Shown here: positions 1 to 8,117 of the stretch, in pieces
How positions within the stretch are numbered: position 1 is the first letter of the stretch
How the letters are laid out: the number at the start of each line of letters is the position of its first letter
Assembly: GCA_036939975.1 (NCBI GenBank)
Contig: JALLPB010000546.1
Span: 1 to 14,854 of the forward strand
Length of the DNA: 14,854 nt
Direction: 5' to 3'
Source of the DNA: Cyclostephanos tholiformis
Taxonomy: Eukaryota; Bacillariophyta; Thalassiosirophyceae; Thalassiosirales; Thalassiosiraceae
Position numbers and translations under genes: made by a program
Notes under the pieces: model-generated
The model's database searches: none
The model's input: the letters and a program-made list of their open reading frames with translations, nothing else
Told to the model about the DNA's origin: nothing

Positions 1-46
1 GTGCTGCCCTAGAACAGCAACTTTCACTCAAAAAAGGAGCAATTAT

Positions 47-166
47 GTGCTGCCCCCAGGAAGATGATTTCAATAAGTGCTGCTCAGGGATGTGCAAACA
101 CATTCCATGCTGCCCACAAACAGCAGGATCATTTCCGTGCTGCTAAACAAAATAGAAAAGACAAAA
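47..166. repeat. Degenerate 30-bp tandem repeat, four units
   Basis: Units start at 47, 77, 107 and 137, exactly 30 bp apart. Each opens with a form of GTGCTGC (GTGCTGCCCCCAGG, GTGCTGCTCAGGG, ATGCTGCCCAC, GTGCTGCTAAAC). The rest of each unit is strongly diverged. Isolated related pieces lie at 1-7 and around 194-210, out of strict phase. The period is seen directly; no function is visible. A short ORF over this stretch (64-264) is not convincing as a gene. Confidence 0.55.
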
Positions 167-263
167 AGTTAGAGATACTAACAGCATGTTCTAATGCCGC
201 TGTCCAGGGACAGCAGTTTTCAAAAATGTATGGTAGATGGATAGTTTTCCATAATGTTATATA

Positions 264-823
264 AATGATGGGGAAAGGCCTCATCATGTAAAAAACCCCA
301 CATGATCAATCCCAGTTCAAATTGGAGCACTATCAACCTCACCCCCCCTCCTCTTCTTCCTTTCAACTTAGCCACCTTCACCCAGGAATGGTTGGCATTA
401 TCATCAACATCTCATCATCAACATCTATTGTACTCATGTCAATCTACCCCCTCCCTTTGGACACAGTCCTTGTTGTTATTGTCATGTCATTGTCACCCTC
501 ATCCCATGATTTGATTGTTATGTCATCCTACCCTCCTCCACTTGTTATGTCCTCCTCCCCTCCTCCACCCTATCTTTGCACCCCCCCCTCCTTTGGCCAA
601 AGTTGTTGTCATCGTCTTTGTCACAGTATTAGTCTAATCCTCATTGTTGCCATTGCCATAGCTCATCATACAATACCAATTGATTGTTGAGTCCTCATTC
701 CCCTCCTCCACCTAAAGTTAGGGGGTGAGATGCAACCTGTAGGAATCTACAGGTGTTGGTGCATCCTTATTATGTGGTTTTGATGTTCCTCCATGAATAT
801 TTACATCTGTAGGAGAGCTTGAA
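264..823. other. Non-coding, pyrimidine-rich low-complexity stretch
   Basis: No gene can be supported here. Positions 330-690 are rich in CCTCC, CATCATCAAC and TTGTTGTC words on the plus strand. The overlapping open frames (302-514 and 322-690) are products of that bias and have no recognisable domain. A small hairpin-forming inverted repeat lies at 735-754. Around 265-287 there is an imperfect ATGATG...CATCAT inverted repeat. Confidence 0.5.
735..754. repeat. Perfect 8-bp inverted repeat with 4-base loop
   Basis: ACCTGTAG (735-742), loop GAAT, CTACAGGT (747-754). A looser outer match (TGCA at 731-734 and again near 760-763) flanks it. The inner word TGTAGGAATCTACA begins TG and ends CA, as a junction of retroelement ends would. 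No LTR body could be paired with it, so it is listed only as an inverted repeat. Confidence 0.6.
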
Positions 824-943
824 GATCTCCATTCAACATCATATGATGTGGTGGATCCATATCCAGCATTCAATGATGTGGTGGATCTCTATTCAACATC
901 CAGTGATGCTTTAGACCTCTGATGTCAGTCTATAACCTCAGAG
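824..943. repeat. 30-bp tandem repeat, four units
   Basis: Units start at 824, 854, 884 and 914. Units 1-3 begin GATCTCCATTCAACAT, GATCCATATCCAGCAT and GATCTCTATTCAACAT. Units 1 and 2 share the ending TGATGTGGTG. Unit 4 (GACCTCTGATG...) is the most diverged. This is a second locus with exactly the same 30-bp period as the one at 47-166, but the unit sequences are not obviously related. Confidence 0.65.
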
Positions 944-2100
944 GTTCCATGGTGCTAAAAATTTGCTTGGCACCTTTTACTGTACTTTTGAGTAAGTACT
1001 GTAAACATTTAATGTCTGGCCTTGGGTCAGGCATGCCTAAAGTGTAACCATGGTTACACCAGTTACAGTGAACTTCTGGGCTCATGTCATGCCAATCGAT
1101 GCCATCCCAACCACACGATTGACCATTGTAAAGGCCTTCAGCAGGCACTTCTTCATTCCAAGGGACGGGGACGTTTTCCGGTGCCAGATTGTTGTCATCG
1201 TCCACCTCGAATCCCTGCTCCCGGACTTTTGTGATGTCCTCCACCCGATATCTGTCTCAAAAAATTTTCATCATTGATCTCCACCTCCACCGGCACTGCA
1301 ACCCCCCTCCGTGGTGCATGCACGGGTATGTTCCATAGTCCATTGGGATGGCCCTCCTTCCTAATGATGCAACTTCTCTGGGCACAACTCAACATAACGC
1401 CGGGGATTGTTGCCAAGGTACAAAAAAAAACAGACTCAAAATTGTTGCCTCAACAATCCGTCCTGTCAAGGTGCATTGCAATCAAATCCTTGAGCCACTG
1501 TTGAGCGGTGGGATTGGACAAGTCCTTGGCCACCTATCTTGAGGGGCGGAAGAACTTCACAACAACATAGCACCTTGCCCCCTTGCCTAGATGCTTCTTT
1601 GTCGGATGTGCCCTTGTTCGATTTTTTATGGATGTGATGGATAGATATTCTCATTGCCAAAAACAGAGGCCGGGCGAGTTCTTTGACATCAATGATGGCA
1701 CATAAAGCCCAAACATGAACTTGGCCGCAAAAAAATTGATGTTGTTAACTTACCATCCAGCTTACAACATTTTACCGCCGGCAACTAGACATCATGATTG
1801 ACAATTCCCCCACGTCAAATCTTGAATGGTGACCACTTCGAGAGAGAAAAAATTGTCAATCACCTTGCTGAATTCAGCTAGGTCCTCAGACCAACCAATT
1901 TGGTACAAGTGAAAATCCAGTTCTCATGGCAGGCCCTTTTTTGGCCTACCTCTCACTGTATGGTTTTGTAGCCCCAATAGCTCTGCCACCATGCTGACCC
2001 AATTGATCCAAAATGCACACATAATAGCATAAGGTCTCAGCTCCATGCTGATATACTTTTTTTGCCATCCAATGATATTTGCAGTGGTGGTAGCATTGTC
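930..2100 (-). pseudogene. Decayed minus-strand coding remnant, probably transposon-derived
   Basis: Reading the minus strand from about 2100 down to 930 gives protein-like stretches that jump between frames and are broken by stops. They include a piece with TDNATTTANIIGWQKKY and GRPKKGLP (about 2100-1930), KGARCYVVVKFFRPSR near 1560-1590, and a 104-codon open piece (1244-930) with VDDDNNLAPENVP, WDGIDWHDM and DPRPDIKCLQYLLKS. The last part recalls the region upstream of the catalytic domain in diatom piggyBac-like transposases, but that is a recollection and not a demonstrated match. No DDD/DDE core is visible. It could equally be a relic of another element or of a host gene. The coding signal is moderate and the family assignment weak. 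Confidence 0.35.
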
Positions 2101-2168
2101 TGTGGCAAGGTCATGAAAAGGGGTGATATTTGTTTTACACAGTCTTGCTTACACATTTCTATTTCAGG

Positions 2169-2815
2169 GGTGGCATCAGCAACTAGGCAGACGGGAAGCA
2201 GCAAACAGCAACTTGGCGGCCTGATGTTCCCCGTAACTTGGTGGTCCAACATTCCCCGCCCATCTCCACCATCAACTGGCACATCAGTAGTATCTTTAAT
2301 AACTACCCCTTTTGGAGAAAGTTAGAAAAAATCTACATCAATGGGTCTCTGGCTAGAGCTGAGAGGGGGGGGGGGGCATCCACAGACCCAGCGTTGCTGT
2401 GTCACCCTGCACTTGCATTGCCCCAACACATCGGCTTGCTCTGCCCCAGGGTTGCCACATCGGCCCGACGTGTCATCGCATTGCTCTGCCCCAGCATTGC
2501 CAGATTGCCCCATAGCATCATCATGTCACTCCGCCACAGCGTTGCTGTGTTGCCCCGTCATGTTGTTGCATTGCTCCGCCCCAGTGTTGCTGCCGGCTTG
2601 TCATCATGTGGTCATGTCATTGTGTTATCGCATCATTGCGCCAAGTTGCCCCACTCATTGTCACATCATTGCATTGAGTTGCCCAGCATTGATGCCGGCT
2701 CATCATTGCAGCATCGTGCGGTGGTGGCAGCAGTGGGGTTGCTCTCATTGTTGGGGAGGGAAGCAGTGGGTGGCATTGGCGACTAGGCGGATGGGAAGTG
2801 GCATACATCATCTTG
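2169..2815. repeat. Diverged 47-bp direct repeat flanking a low-complexity block
   Basis: Positions 2169-2215 and 2769-2815 align without gaps, with about 37 of 47 bases identical. Shared words include GGTGGCAT, ACTAGGC and GGGAAG. Most differences are transitions. The two copies lie exactly 600 bp apart and bracket the 45-bp tandem repeat. This suggests an old duplication or two copies of one repeat family. Confidence 0.5.
2437..2620. repeat. 45-bp tandem repeat, four units
   Basis: The conserved core (CTGCCCCAG or CCGCCCCAG, preceded by TTGCT and followed by GTTGC) starts at 2441, 2486, 2531 and 2576, exactly 45 bp apart. Looser relatives of the core continue to about 2700. The unit is a multiple of three, so all three frames stay open for long distances on both strands. 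That explains the overlapping ORFs of 164 and 182 codons, neither of which has a recognisable domain. Confidence 0.65.
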
Positions 2816-2887
2816 TAGGAATTTGCGATAGGTGAAAAGGAGATTGTGTAAGCATTTTTGCTAGCATTTTGACCATTTTTGTTATGT

Positions 2888-3073
2888 GTGCCGTGAAATC
2901 TGGAACAGGCAATTTTCCAGGGATACGACGCCTCATGGTCTATATTTCAATAGGATGCCATTATAATTAACCAATCCCATCATCGCAGTGCCTTTCACCT
3001 GGCTCTTCGGAGCAAGTCGAGTGTGTAAAAATGCCATTTTTGTGCCGTGAGAACTGGTTTTGCACTTGTACCC
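2888..3073. repeat. Short dispersed repeat: two plus-strand copies, one inverted copy in the remnant
   Basis: GTGCCGTGAGAACTGG at 3042-3057 recurs as GTGCCGTGAAATCTGG at 2888-2903; both are preceded by CCATTTTTGT. The longer stretch 3044-3073 also matches the minus strand of 1901-1930 at about 26 of 30 bases, inside the coding remnant. These look like pieces of one old repeat family in both orientations. Confidence 0.45.
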
Positions 3074-3155
3074 TGGGTACCCTAATTGCCAAGGTATTTG
3101 CTGAGCTACAGCACATCTACTGATTTTGTAATATGGTAAAATGCTAATTTTATAC

Positions 3156-3215
3156 AGGTGCTACTTATCTAAGATTTTCAAATAGAGGTGCTAATTATCT
3201 AAGATTTTCTAATAG
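3156..3215. repeat. Two-copy 30-bp tandem repeat
   Basis: Positions 3156-3185 and 3186-3215 are adjacent direct copies with 28 of 30 bases identical. Each starts AGGTGCTA and contains TTATCTAAGATTTTC. The high identity makes this the youngest of the short tandem duplications in the left part of the window. Confidence 0.8.
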
Positions 3216-3374
3216 TTATACTGTAAGTTCCTTATGCCTTGGCGGTCCTTAAAAAGCCCTGGCTAATACAGTAGAGTACTCCAACTGCTAATAGCAAAGA
3301 GTGCTAAGGGTTAGCTATGAGTTAGAAATTTATAGGTGACTAGGTAGCTTTGTATGTAACATATACCAAAAAGG

Positions 3375-3402
3375 TGCAAGTTCCGCTAGAGTGAAACTTG
3401 CA
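3375..3402. repeat. Inverted repeat, 8-bp arms
   Basis: TGCAAGTT (3375-3382) and AACTTGCA (3395-3402) are perfect complements around a 12-base spacer. The related word AACTTGCAC occurs twice near 8140-8160. No associated gene or terminator role can be shown. Confidence 0.45.
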
Positions 3403-3559
3403 TCAAAGAGTTGCACAAAAATGGACAAGGTCCATCAGAAGTGCCCAGCAAGACAGTATTAATGGGACATCAAATATCATACTGCTATGCCCTGGTAGCT
3501 AGGTAATTTAACAAATATTAGAAAGGGATATAATCAATTTTTATGAATCGTCTTGAGTC

Positions 3560-3712
3560 CAGATATTGTTCATTTTTGGACAACATCCAGACGTTGTCCA
3601 TGTTCACAGGGAAATTGTATTGGGTGTTCCCGAGTTGCTCAAATATGGATTACATTCAGACATTGCTCAAAAATGGACAGCATCTAGACCTTGTCCATGA
3701 ATGGAACTGTTG
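3560..3712. repeat. 28-bp repeat array with internal palindromes
   Basis: Units start at 3560, 3588, 3629, 3657 and 3685. All steps are 28 bp except one of 41 bp. The shared pattern is CAGAC-TTG-TC, then an A/T-rich run, then ATGGACA-CATC. The second half of one unit and the first half of the next form TGGACAAC (3577-3584) and GTTGTCCA (3593-3600), a perfect inverted repeat. A weaker version recurs at 3674-3697 (TGGACA...TGTCCA). The 76-codon plus-strand ORF here is produced by the repeats. Confidence 0.6.
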
Positions 3713-3769
3713 TGTGAATACATCAGGAGATTTGGACCATACACAATCAGTGGTAAAATTGATTGCTTC

Positions 3770-4207
3770 TTAGCTGATGAGGGGATGGTGGCAGAGGCGA
3801 CCGGGTATTGGTGTAAACGTAACTTTTGGGATGCGTGTGGACCTGCGTGGGGCTGCGATTAGTGGAGTTGGCTTGGTGGTCGCAATGACACGGCTTGGTA
3901 ATGTTGGCGTGATGGCAGGGACACTGTGGGTAATGTTATTCTGGGTACGTCTGGTGTGTGTTCTCTGTTTTAGTTTCAGCCCACATTTCGCTGTAGGATT
4001 TGGGGCAGTCATTATAGGGGGCGCGTCGGAGATGCATTGGAGAGGCGGTGTCATCGTCACTCTCTGTTCCCCCGGGTCCATGGTAGGTGGGATGTCGGTT
4101 ATAGGTTGTTCCGGTGTGGGAACAAACGGGTGTAGCTGGGTGTCTTCTCATGGGAGCATCCATTGGTGAGATGGGGCCATTAATGTTCGTGTGTGCATAC
4201 TGTCAGT
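3770..4207 (-). pseudogene. Copia integrase-to-RT linker, truncated
   Basis: This continues in the frame of the integrase C-terminus past TGA codons (4208-4210 and about 4156). It reads PTPEQPITDIPPTMDPGEQ, a Pro/Thr-rich stretch, and PLIAAPRRSTRIPKVTF. The basic RRSTRIPK-type motif usually stands shortly before reverse transcriptase in copia pol. Here the frame ends at TAA (3770-3772), and no RT motif occurs in any frame further on. Confidence 0.6.
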
Positions 4208-5567
4208 TCAAAGTGTTAGGAGGTCAAATATCTTTTTGAGGAACATGGTCCGGCGTTCCGGTGTGATTCCGTCTATCATTGTTTTGAGTTCGTTAATGAC
4301 CTCTTGTAGGTTTTCATTCCAAAGTAGAAATGGGACTTGGCAGTGTTGGGGAAATAATTCTGCCGAGCCAGAAATCCAATATGCACATCTTTCTGGGACA
4401 AAGAAATGATTGCACCAGTAGTGGTCTAACGCCGGACCCATGCACCATGCATTGGTACCGTGGCTCGCCCATGAGCCGCGGACTTTTGGTGCCTCGTATA
4501 TCACTGCTTTGCATCCTGGGGGTGCTAAAGGGTACCTATTCCAATCGTACGGGCCGTGTACTGCTTCATATGCGGACATTGAAGGATCGATGCGTGAAGG
4601 TTGGAGCATGTTTAATGTTGTGATCACCTGCGGCATGAGGCGACCCCAAAATTGGAGTGGGAAATCATTGTATGTGGTGGCCAGGGCACTGGGGCACTGA
4701 TGAAGTGGGCTTTAAAAGTCTGAATAGCTCGTTCAGCCGCATTGACATGGTGGTTATGTGGTTTGACGAGCATGTTGTTGCACCCTTTGTTGGTGAGATA
4801 TTTTTTGATGAATGTACTTGCTTGGTTGTCCATTATGTTTAATTTGATTTTGTGTCCTTTGGTTTCAAGTAACTCAAATTGTGATTGGAAGGCAGCCATG
4901 ATTGCATCGTTCGTAAAGCTTGGTATTGGGACAGCCAATATAGCGTTAGTTTCGTAGTGGTAGATGATGAGGAAACATACATTTCCTTCGAGCAACATAA
5001 ACGGGAATGTGCCGGTGAGATTGGAGTACATTATCCCCGTGTTCTTGTCTGCAAATGCGGCAAAAACAAATGCATTTGTGGTAGAATCGTCGTTGCTCTC
5101 TATCATAGTCGCCTGTATTACTGGGAGTGGGACAAAGCTGTCTGAGGATGTGGACAACGTGTCGTCATTAATTGCGTTTGAAACGGTAGATGTTGAAATT
5201 GCTGCACTCGGAGGGGGCACGGTGGTCTGGCGCCGAGTACTTTGAATGCCATGTCGTGGGCGCTTCATATGACCCTTTGTCGTGGCTGGGGTTGAGTTTA
5301 AATATTTGATGACGCCATGGGCTGTGAGGTTCAGGCACCCTTTTAAGTAGCCCCGTTTGAGAGCTTTAAGTAAAGTTGGTATGGTCGGGCTGCACAGCGA
5401 TTGGTATGCAAAACGGATGCTGTTGGCCTTCATTTGCACAGTGCGTGCGAAAGTTGCAATTTCGTGGGGGTCGCGTTTATGGACATTGGCACCATTGATG
5501 GCCGCTGACATGCATTCTGCATGGCGGGGAAGTGGGGTCACGCTGGCGGATCCTAACGGGAGCGTCC
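4208..5567 (-). pseudogene. Copia pre-integrase and integrase region (relic)
   Basis: The pre-integrase part contains RFAYQSLCSPTIPTLLKALK, LKGCLNLTAHGVIKYLN and ATTKGHMKRPRHGIQST. The catalytic core follows. The expected first Asp, just before LTGTFPF, is Asn (codon AAT, 5020-5022). The second Asp is in IMDNQAS (4828-4830) and the Glu is in NAAERAIQTF (4732-4734). The frame breaks at an 8-bp tandem duplication (4683-4698) directly after KAHFIS and resumes as LATTYNDFPLQFW. The C-terminal part has TTLNMLQPSRIDPSMSAYEA, WNRYPLAPPGCKAVIYEAP and GPALDHYWC and ends at TGA (4208-4210). The intact protein would insert the cDNA; this copy would be inactive. Confidence 0.8.
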
Positions 5568-6133
5568 ATAGTCGTTGCAGGATCTTTAGCTCCGCGTAAA
5601 ATAACTTTTCCGCGATACTGCACAATACATTCTGTTGGAGTAAATGTAACTTCACAGCCGACTTCTGTAAGGACCCGTATCCCGAAAAGGGATGCAATAG
5701 AAAGGTCAGGTATGATGTGGCCAGTTAGCATCGTTGGGAGGCCTTTGATTGCAATGTCACACATGTGTGTTGATGTGACAATTCGTCCATCAGGCAGGGC
5801 GACTTTTAATGGCCGTGTTGTAGGCCGTCGATTGACGACTGGGGTGCCATCCATAACGAAAATTTGGGTGGCACCCGAATCCGCAATTGAGAGTGTCGGA
5901 GTGTTTTGTGGTCCACCTCCGGCGAGGTTGACCTGAGCAACGTGTCCGACCGCATGACAAGCAGATTGTGGTTGGGAGGACATGTTTGAAAGGTGGACGG
6001 TGACGTCGTCATCAACAAGGTCTGATGCCTTTGTTGTGTAACACGTTTCGGTGGGGTACGACGAATATGGTAAAATCATAGTAAATGGGTTTATCCATTT
6101 AAATGCTACTACGGTATTCACTGCCCCTCCCCA
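5568..6133 (-). pseudogene. Copia aspartic protease region of pol (relic)
   Basis: This lies in the same frame as the end of gag, separated only by the TGA at 6134-6136. The retropepsin active site is IADSGATQIFV (catalytic Asp codon 5879-5881), followed by LPDGRIVTSTHMCDI, LTGHIIPDLSIASLFGIRVL and a C-terminal VILRGAKDP. This is the usual fold order of copia proteases in these elements. At about 5568-5575 the frame has to shift to continue into LWTLPL and the integrase, probably because of a small indel. The intact enzyme would process Gag-Pol. Confidence 0.75.
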
Positions 6134-7703
6134 TCACATGTTTGTCGGGAACTGTGTCTTGTGTCTGTTCCGGGTGGCACAGGGATGACCCAAGTCAATG
6201 TATTGCTGTGCATTTTGTCGGTTGAAGTTGATGTTGTGTGACGCCTTATGTAGGTGTGGGGGACACGACATGCTCATGTGCCCATCGGCAACATTGAATC
6301 CGCAAGAGTAGCAAGCGTTCCAATTAGCATAGCGCTTGATGGTATTGGAGTAGGGTGGCTGTTTGTTTTGGTTTCTTGCTCCGTGTTGGGCCGCGGCGCC
6401 GGGGAATCCAGGGGGTCCAACAAGCCATTGACCGGGAGGGCCGATGGGGGGGAAGACAGGTGGAGTGTATACCTGTGTTGGATGGCTATAAGGGGGAGCT
6501 CCACTAGCTGCATCGCCTTGGTATGCGGGTACGCCTCGGGCAGGAAATGATGGCCGGCCCCTGCCGCCATACCGTCCTCCTCTGACCGAACGGCCAGGGC
6601 CATTGGTACGGCCACCGTCGTAATGAGTGTAGCATCTGCCGCCACCATCACTCACATTGAACGCTACCATGTTTAACCCGTTGATGATCTGGTGTAGTGT
6701 GGCATGCGTCGCCTCTTGAACTGCAGCGAGGTGGGCAAGTTGTTGTTCCTGGCGCTGTGTAGTCGTTGCAGCACTGGAAGCCATCAACTGGCTTTGATAC
6801 GTTAATGTGGCCATCTGTGACGCAACTGCAGTGGCTACTGAGTTGTCATCATCGCTCGTATCCTCGAGGGCTCCAAACGCATTATGGTATGTGGGAGCAT
6901 AGCCATGGCCTCCTGCAGTCGGGGCCGTGGCATTGAGACGACGTTGGAACGACTCTTGTATCATTCTGCGTAGTTCGATCCACGTTGCGGTCCCACTCCT
7001 CAAACATGCGGATGTACAAACCCATGGTGAGGAGGAGGTGGATCGTGTTCATAACGATCTGCTTATTGGTGAATGGATTGCCACCGATGATGGCAATCTC
7101 GGTGCAATTTTTGCTGTGACGATACAAAACTTCGGGGGCGTCGGCTGCAGAATAGGGCCGACGGAATTCATTGTCGTTCGCTTCGAGGGCAGCCGGGGTG
7201 GGCAAGCCATATGTGCTTGACAGCTGATCCAGCATCTCACGTATGTCCATGCCTGCAGGCCATTCAGCAACACCTGCGATGTTGCTAACCTGGAACGCCT
7301 CATTCACACCTGTGCAAAGAGCAGCGTACACCACACGATTGATGTTCATGTATGAGGTGTAATAGTGTTTTTGTCTTGCAAAGGTAGTATCAACTGTGGC
7401 TTGTTCAGTGCACGTGAGAGGCCTCAAGTTGTCTGGGTACGTACATGTGTAAATGGCGGCCGGTCCGGGATTGTTAGGAGCACGGAATGGTGTTCCACCT
7501 GTGACGAGGAGGGCTTACATCGCGCGGGACATGGCGAGTCCTCTCCAACCATAGTGGACGCTCTGGGGACATGGGAGAAGCTGTAAGGCTTGTTCTATAT
7601 GGACACGTAGCGCACGTATGTTGACGGCATTTGGACGTGGGTCCAAAGAAGGTAGGGCACTGATCGCAGCCATTACCTCATCGGTGCTGATTGTGGCATC
7701 CAT
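6134..7703 (-). pseudogene. Copia gag relic (nucleocapsid, zinc knuckle)
   Basis: The ATG at 7703 opens MDATISTDEVMAAISALPSL. The frame hits TAA at 7515-7517 (SRAM*ALLVTGG) and continues in the same frame to about 6985. There a frame change is needed to pass from GLYIRMFEEWDRN to TWIELRRMIQESFQRRL. It then runs to TGA at 6134-6136. Features seen: a helical capsid-like region, an Asp-rich patch (DTSDDDN), a Gly/Arg-rich segment, and near the end a zinc knuckle CYSCGFNVADGHMSMSC (C-X2-C-X7-H-X4-C). That spacing is longer than the usual C-X2-C-X4-H-X4-C. The product would have packaged element RNA in virus-like particles; this copy cannot make the full protein. Confidence 0.8.
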
Positions 7704-8014
7704 TTTTTAGGCTGATAGTCACTCTAGCGTGTTTAAAAAGCAATGTGGAGCAAAGCATCACGGCTGGAGCTTCGTGGGCAGCACTAGATGTAGGGCTAAC
7801 AGATGGTCTATCTGGAATACTTAAAACTGTTGAGAGTAACTAAGCGGCAATGAGATTGCCATTGAGGATTAGACAAAAGGTTTGTTCTAAGTATTAATGG
7901 CAATAGCGTGCCATGCAGGTGAGAATGCATATGCTGCACTCTCGACTAAGCTACGTGGACTAACATACGTAGGAACTACATATGGTGTTGCATAGTAATC
8001 ACGTATCGTAGTTA

Positions 8015-8039
8015 CTGGGTAACGGAACCCGTTACCCAG
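8015..8039. repeat. Perfect 11-bp inverted repeat, 3-base loop
   Basis: CTGGGTAACGG (8015-8025), AAC, CCGTTACCCAG (8029-8039). It is followed at once by a second small inverted repeat GGTAA-CGGA-TTACC (8039-8052), so GGTAACGG occurs twice. This would form a strong hairpin in either strand. Confidence 0.8.
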
Positions 8040-8096
8040 GTAACGGATTACCTGTATGCGTGACTTGGCACTCTGTCCTCTAGGTACTCGGGGTAA

Positions 8097-8117
8097 GGGT
8101 ACATTATGTATGTACCC
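8097..8117. repeat. Perfect 8-bp inverted repeat, 5-base loop
   Basis: GGGTACAT (8097-8104), TATGT, ATGTACCC (8110-8117). It lies about 60 bp from the hairpin at 8015-8039. No transcript or gene can be tied to it. Confidence 0.65.

Larger units (their letters stand above)
3770..7703 (-). mobile_element. Truncated, inactivated Ty1/copia-type retroelement (gag-PR-IN, no RT)
   Basis: The minus strand encodes, in order, a gag with a zinc knuckle, an aspartic protease, a pre-integrase/integrase region, and the low-complexity linker that precedes reverse transcriptase in copia elements. PR-IN before RT is the copia order; gypsy elements have IN last. The wording resembles copia elements common in diatoms (established knowledge, from memory). 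Lesions: TAA at 7515-7517, a frame change near 6985, a frame change near 5570, a changed catalytic residue at 5020-5022, an 8-bp tandem duplication at 4683-4698, and TGA codons at 4208-4210 and about 4156. Reverse transcriptase and RNase H are absent; the frame ends with TAA at 3770-3772 and repeats follow. No LTR pair, primer-binding site or polypurine tract was identified, so the outer limits are only those of the coding part. Confidence 0.85.

Noticed and set aside
47..166. CRISPR-like array of 30-bp units
   Set aside because: Units are contiguous and diverged, with no repeat-spacer alternation, and the context is eukaryotic.
2238..2835. Overlapping plus-strand ORFs of 182 and 164 codons
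   Set aside because: Both are kept open by the 45-bp tandem repeat, have Cys/His/Pro-biased or Leu/Ser-biased sequence and show no domain.
1..3769. Reverse transcriptase or RNase H of the copia element
   Set aside because: No RT signature such as a YxDD box in suitable context was seen in any listed frame. A sensitive translated search would be needed to exclude a highly decayed copy.
3777..4169. 130-codon plus-strand ORF with hydrophobic stretches
   Set aside because: It lies antisense to the copia linker region and is a composition shadow of it.
6960..7005. Programmed ribosomal frameshift in gag near 6985
   Set aside because: It is in the middle of a conserved gag segment, with a nonsense codon upstream, and no slippery heptamer was noticed. 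Decay by indel is simpler.
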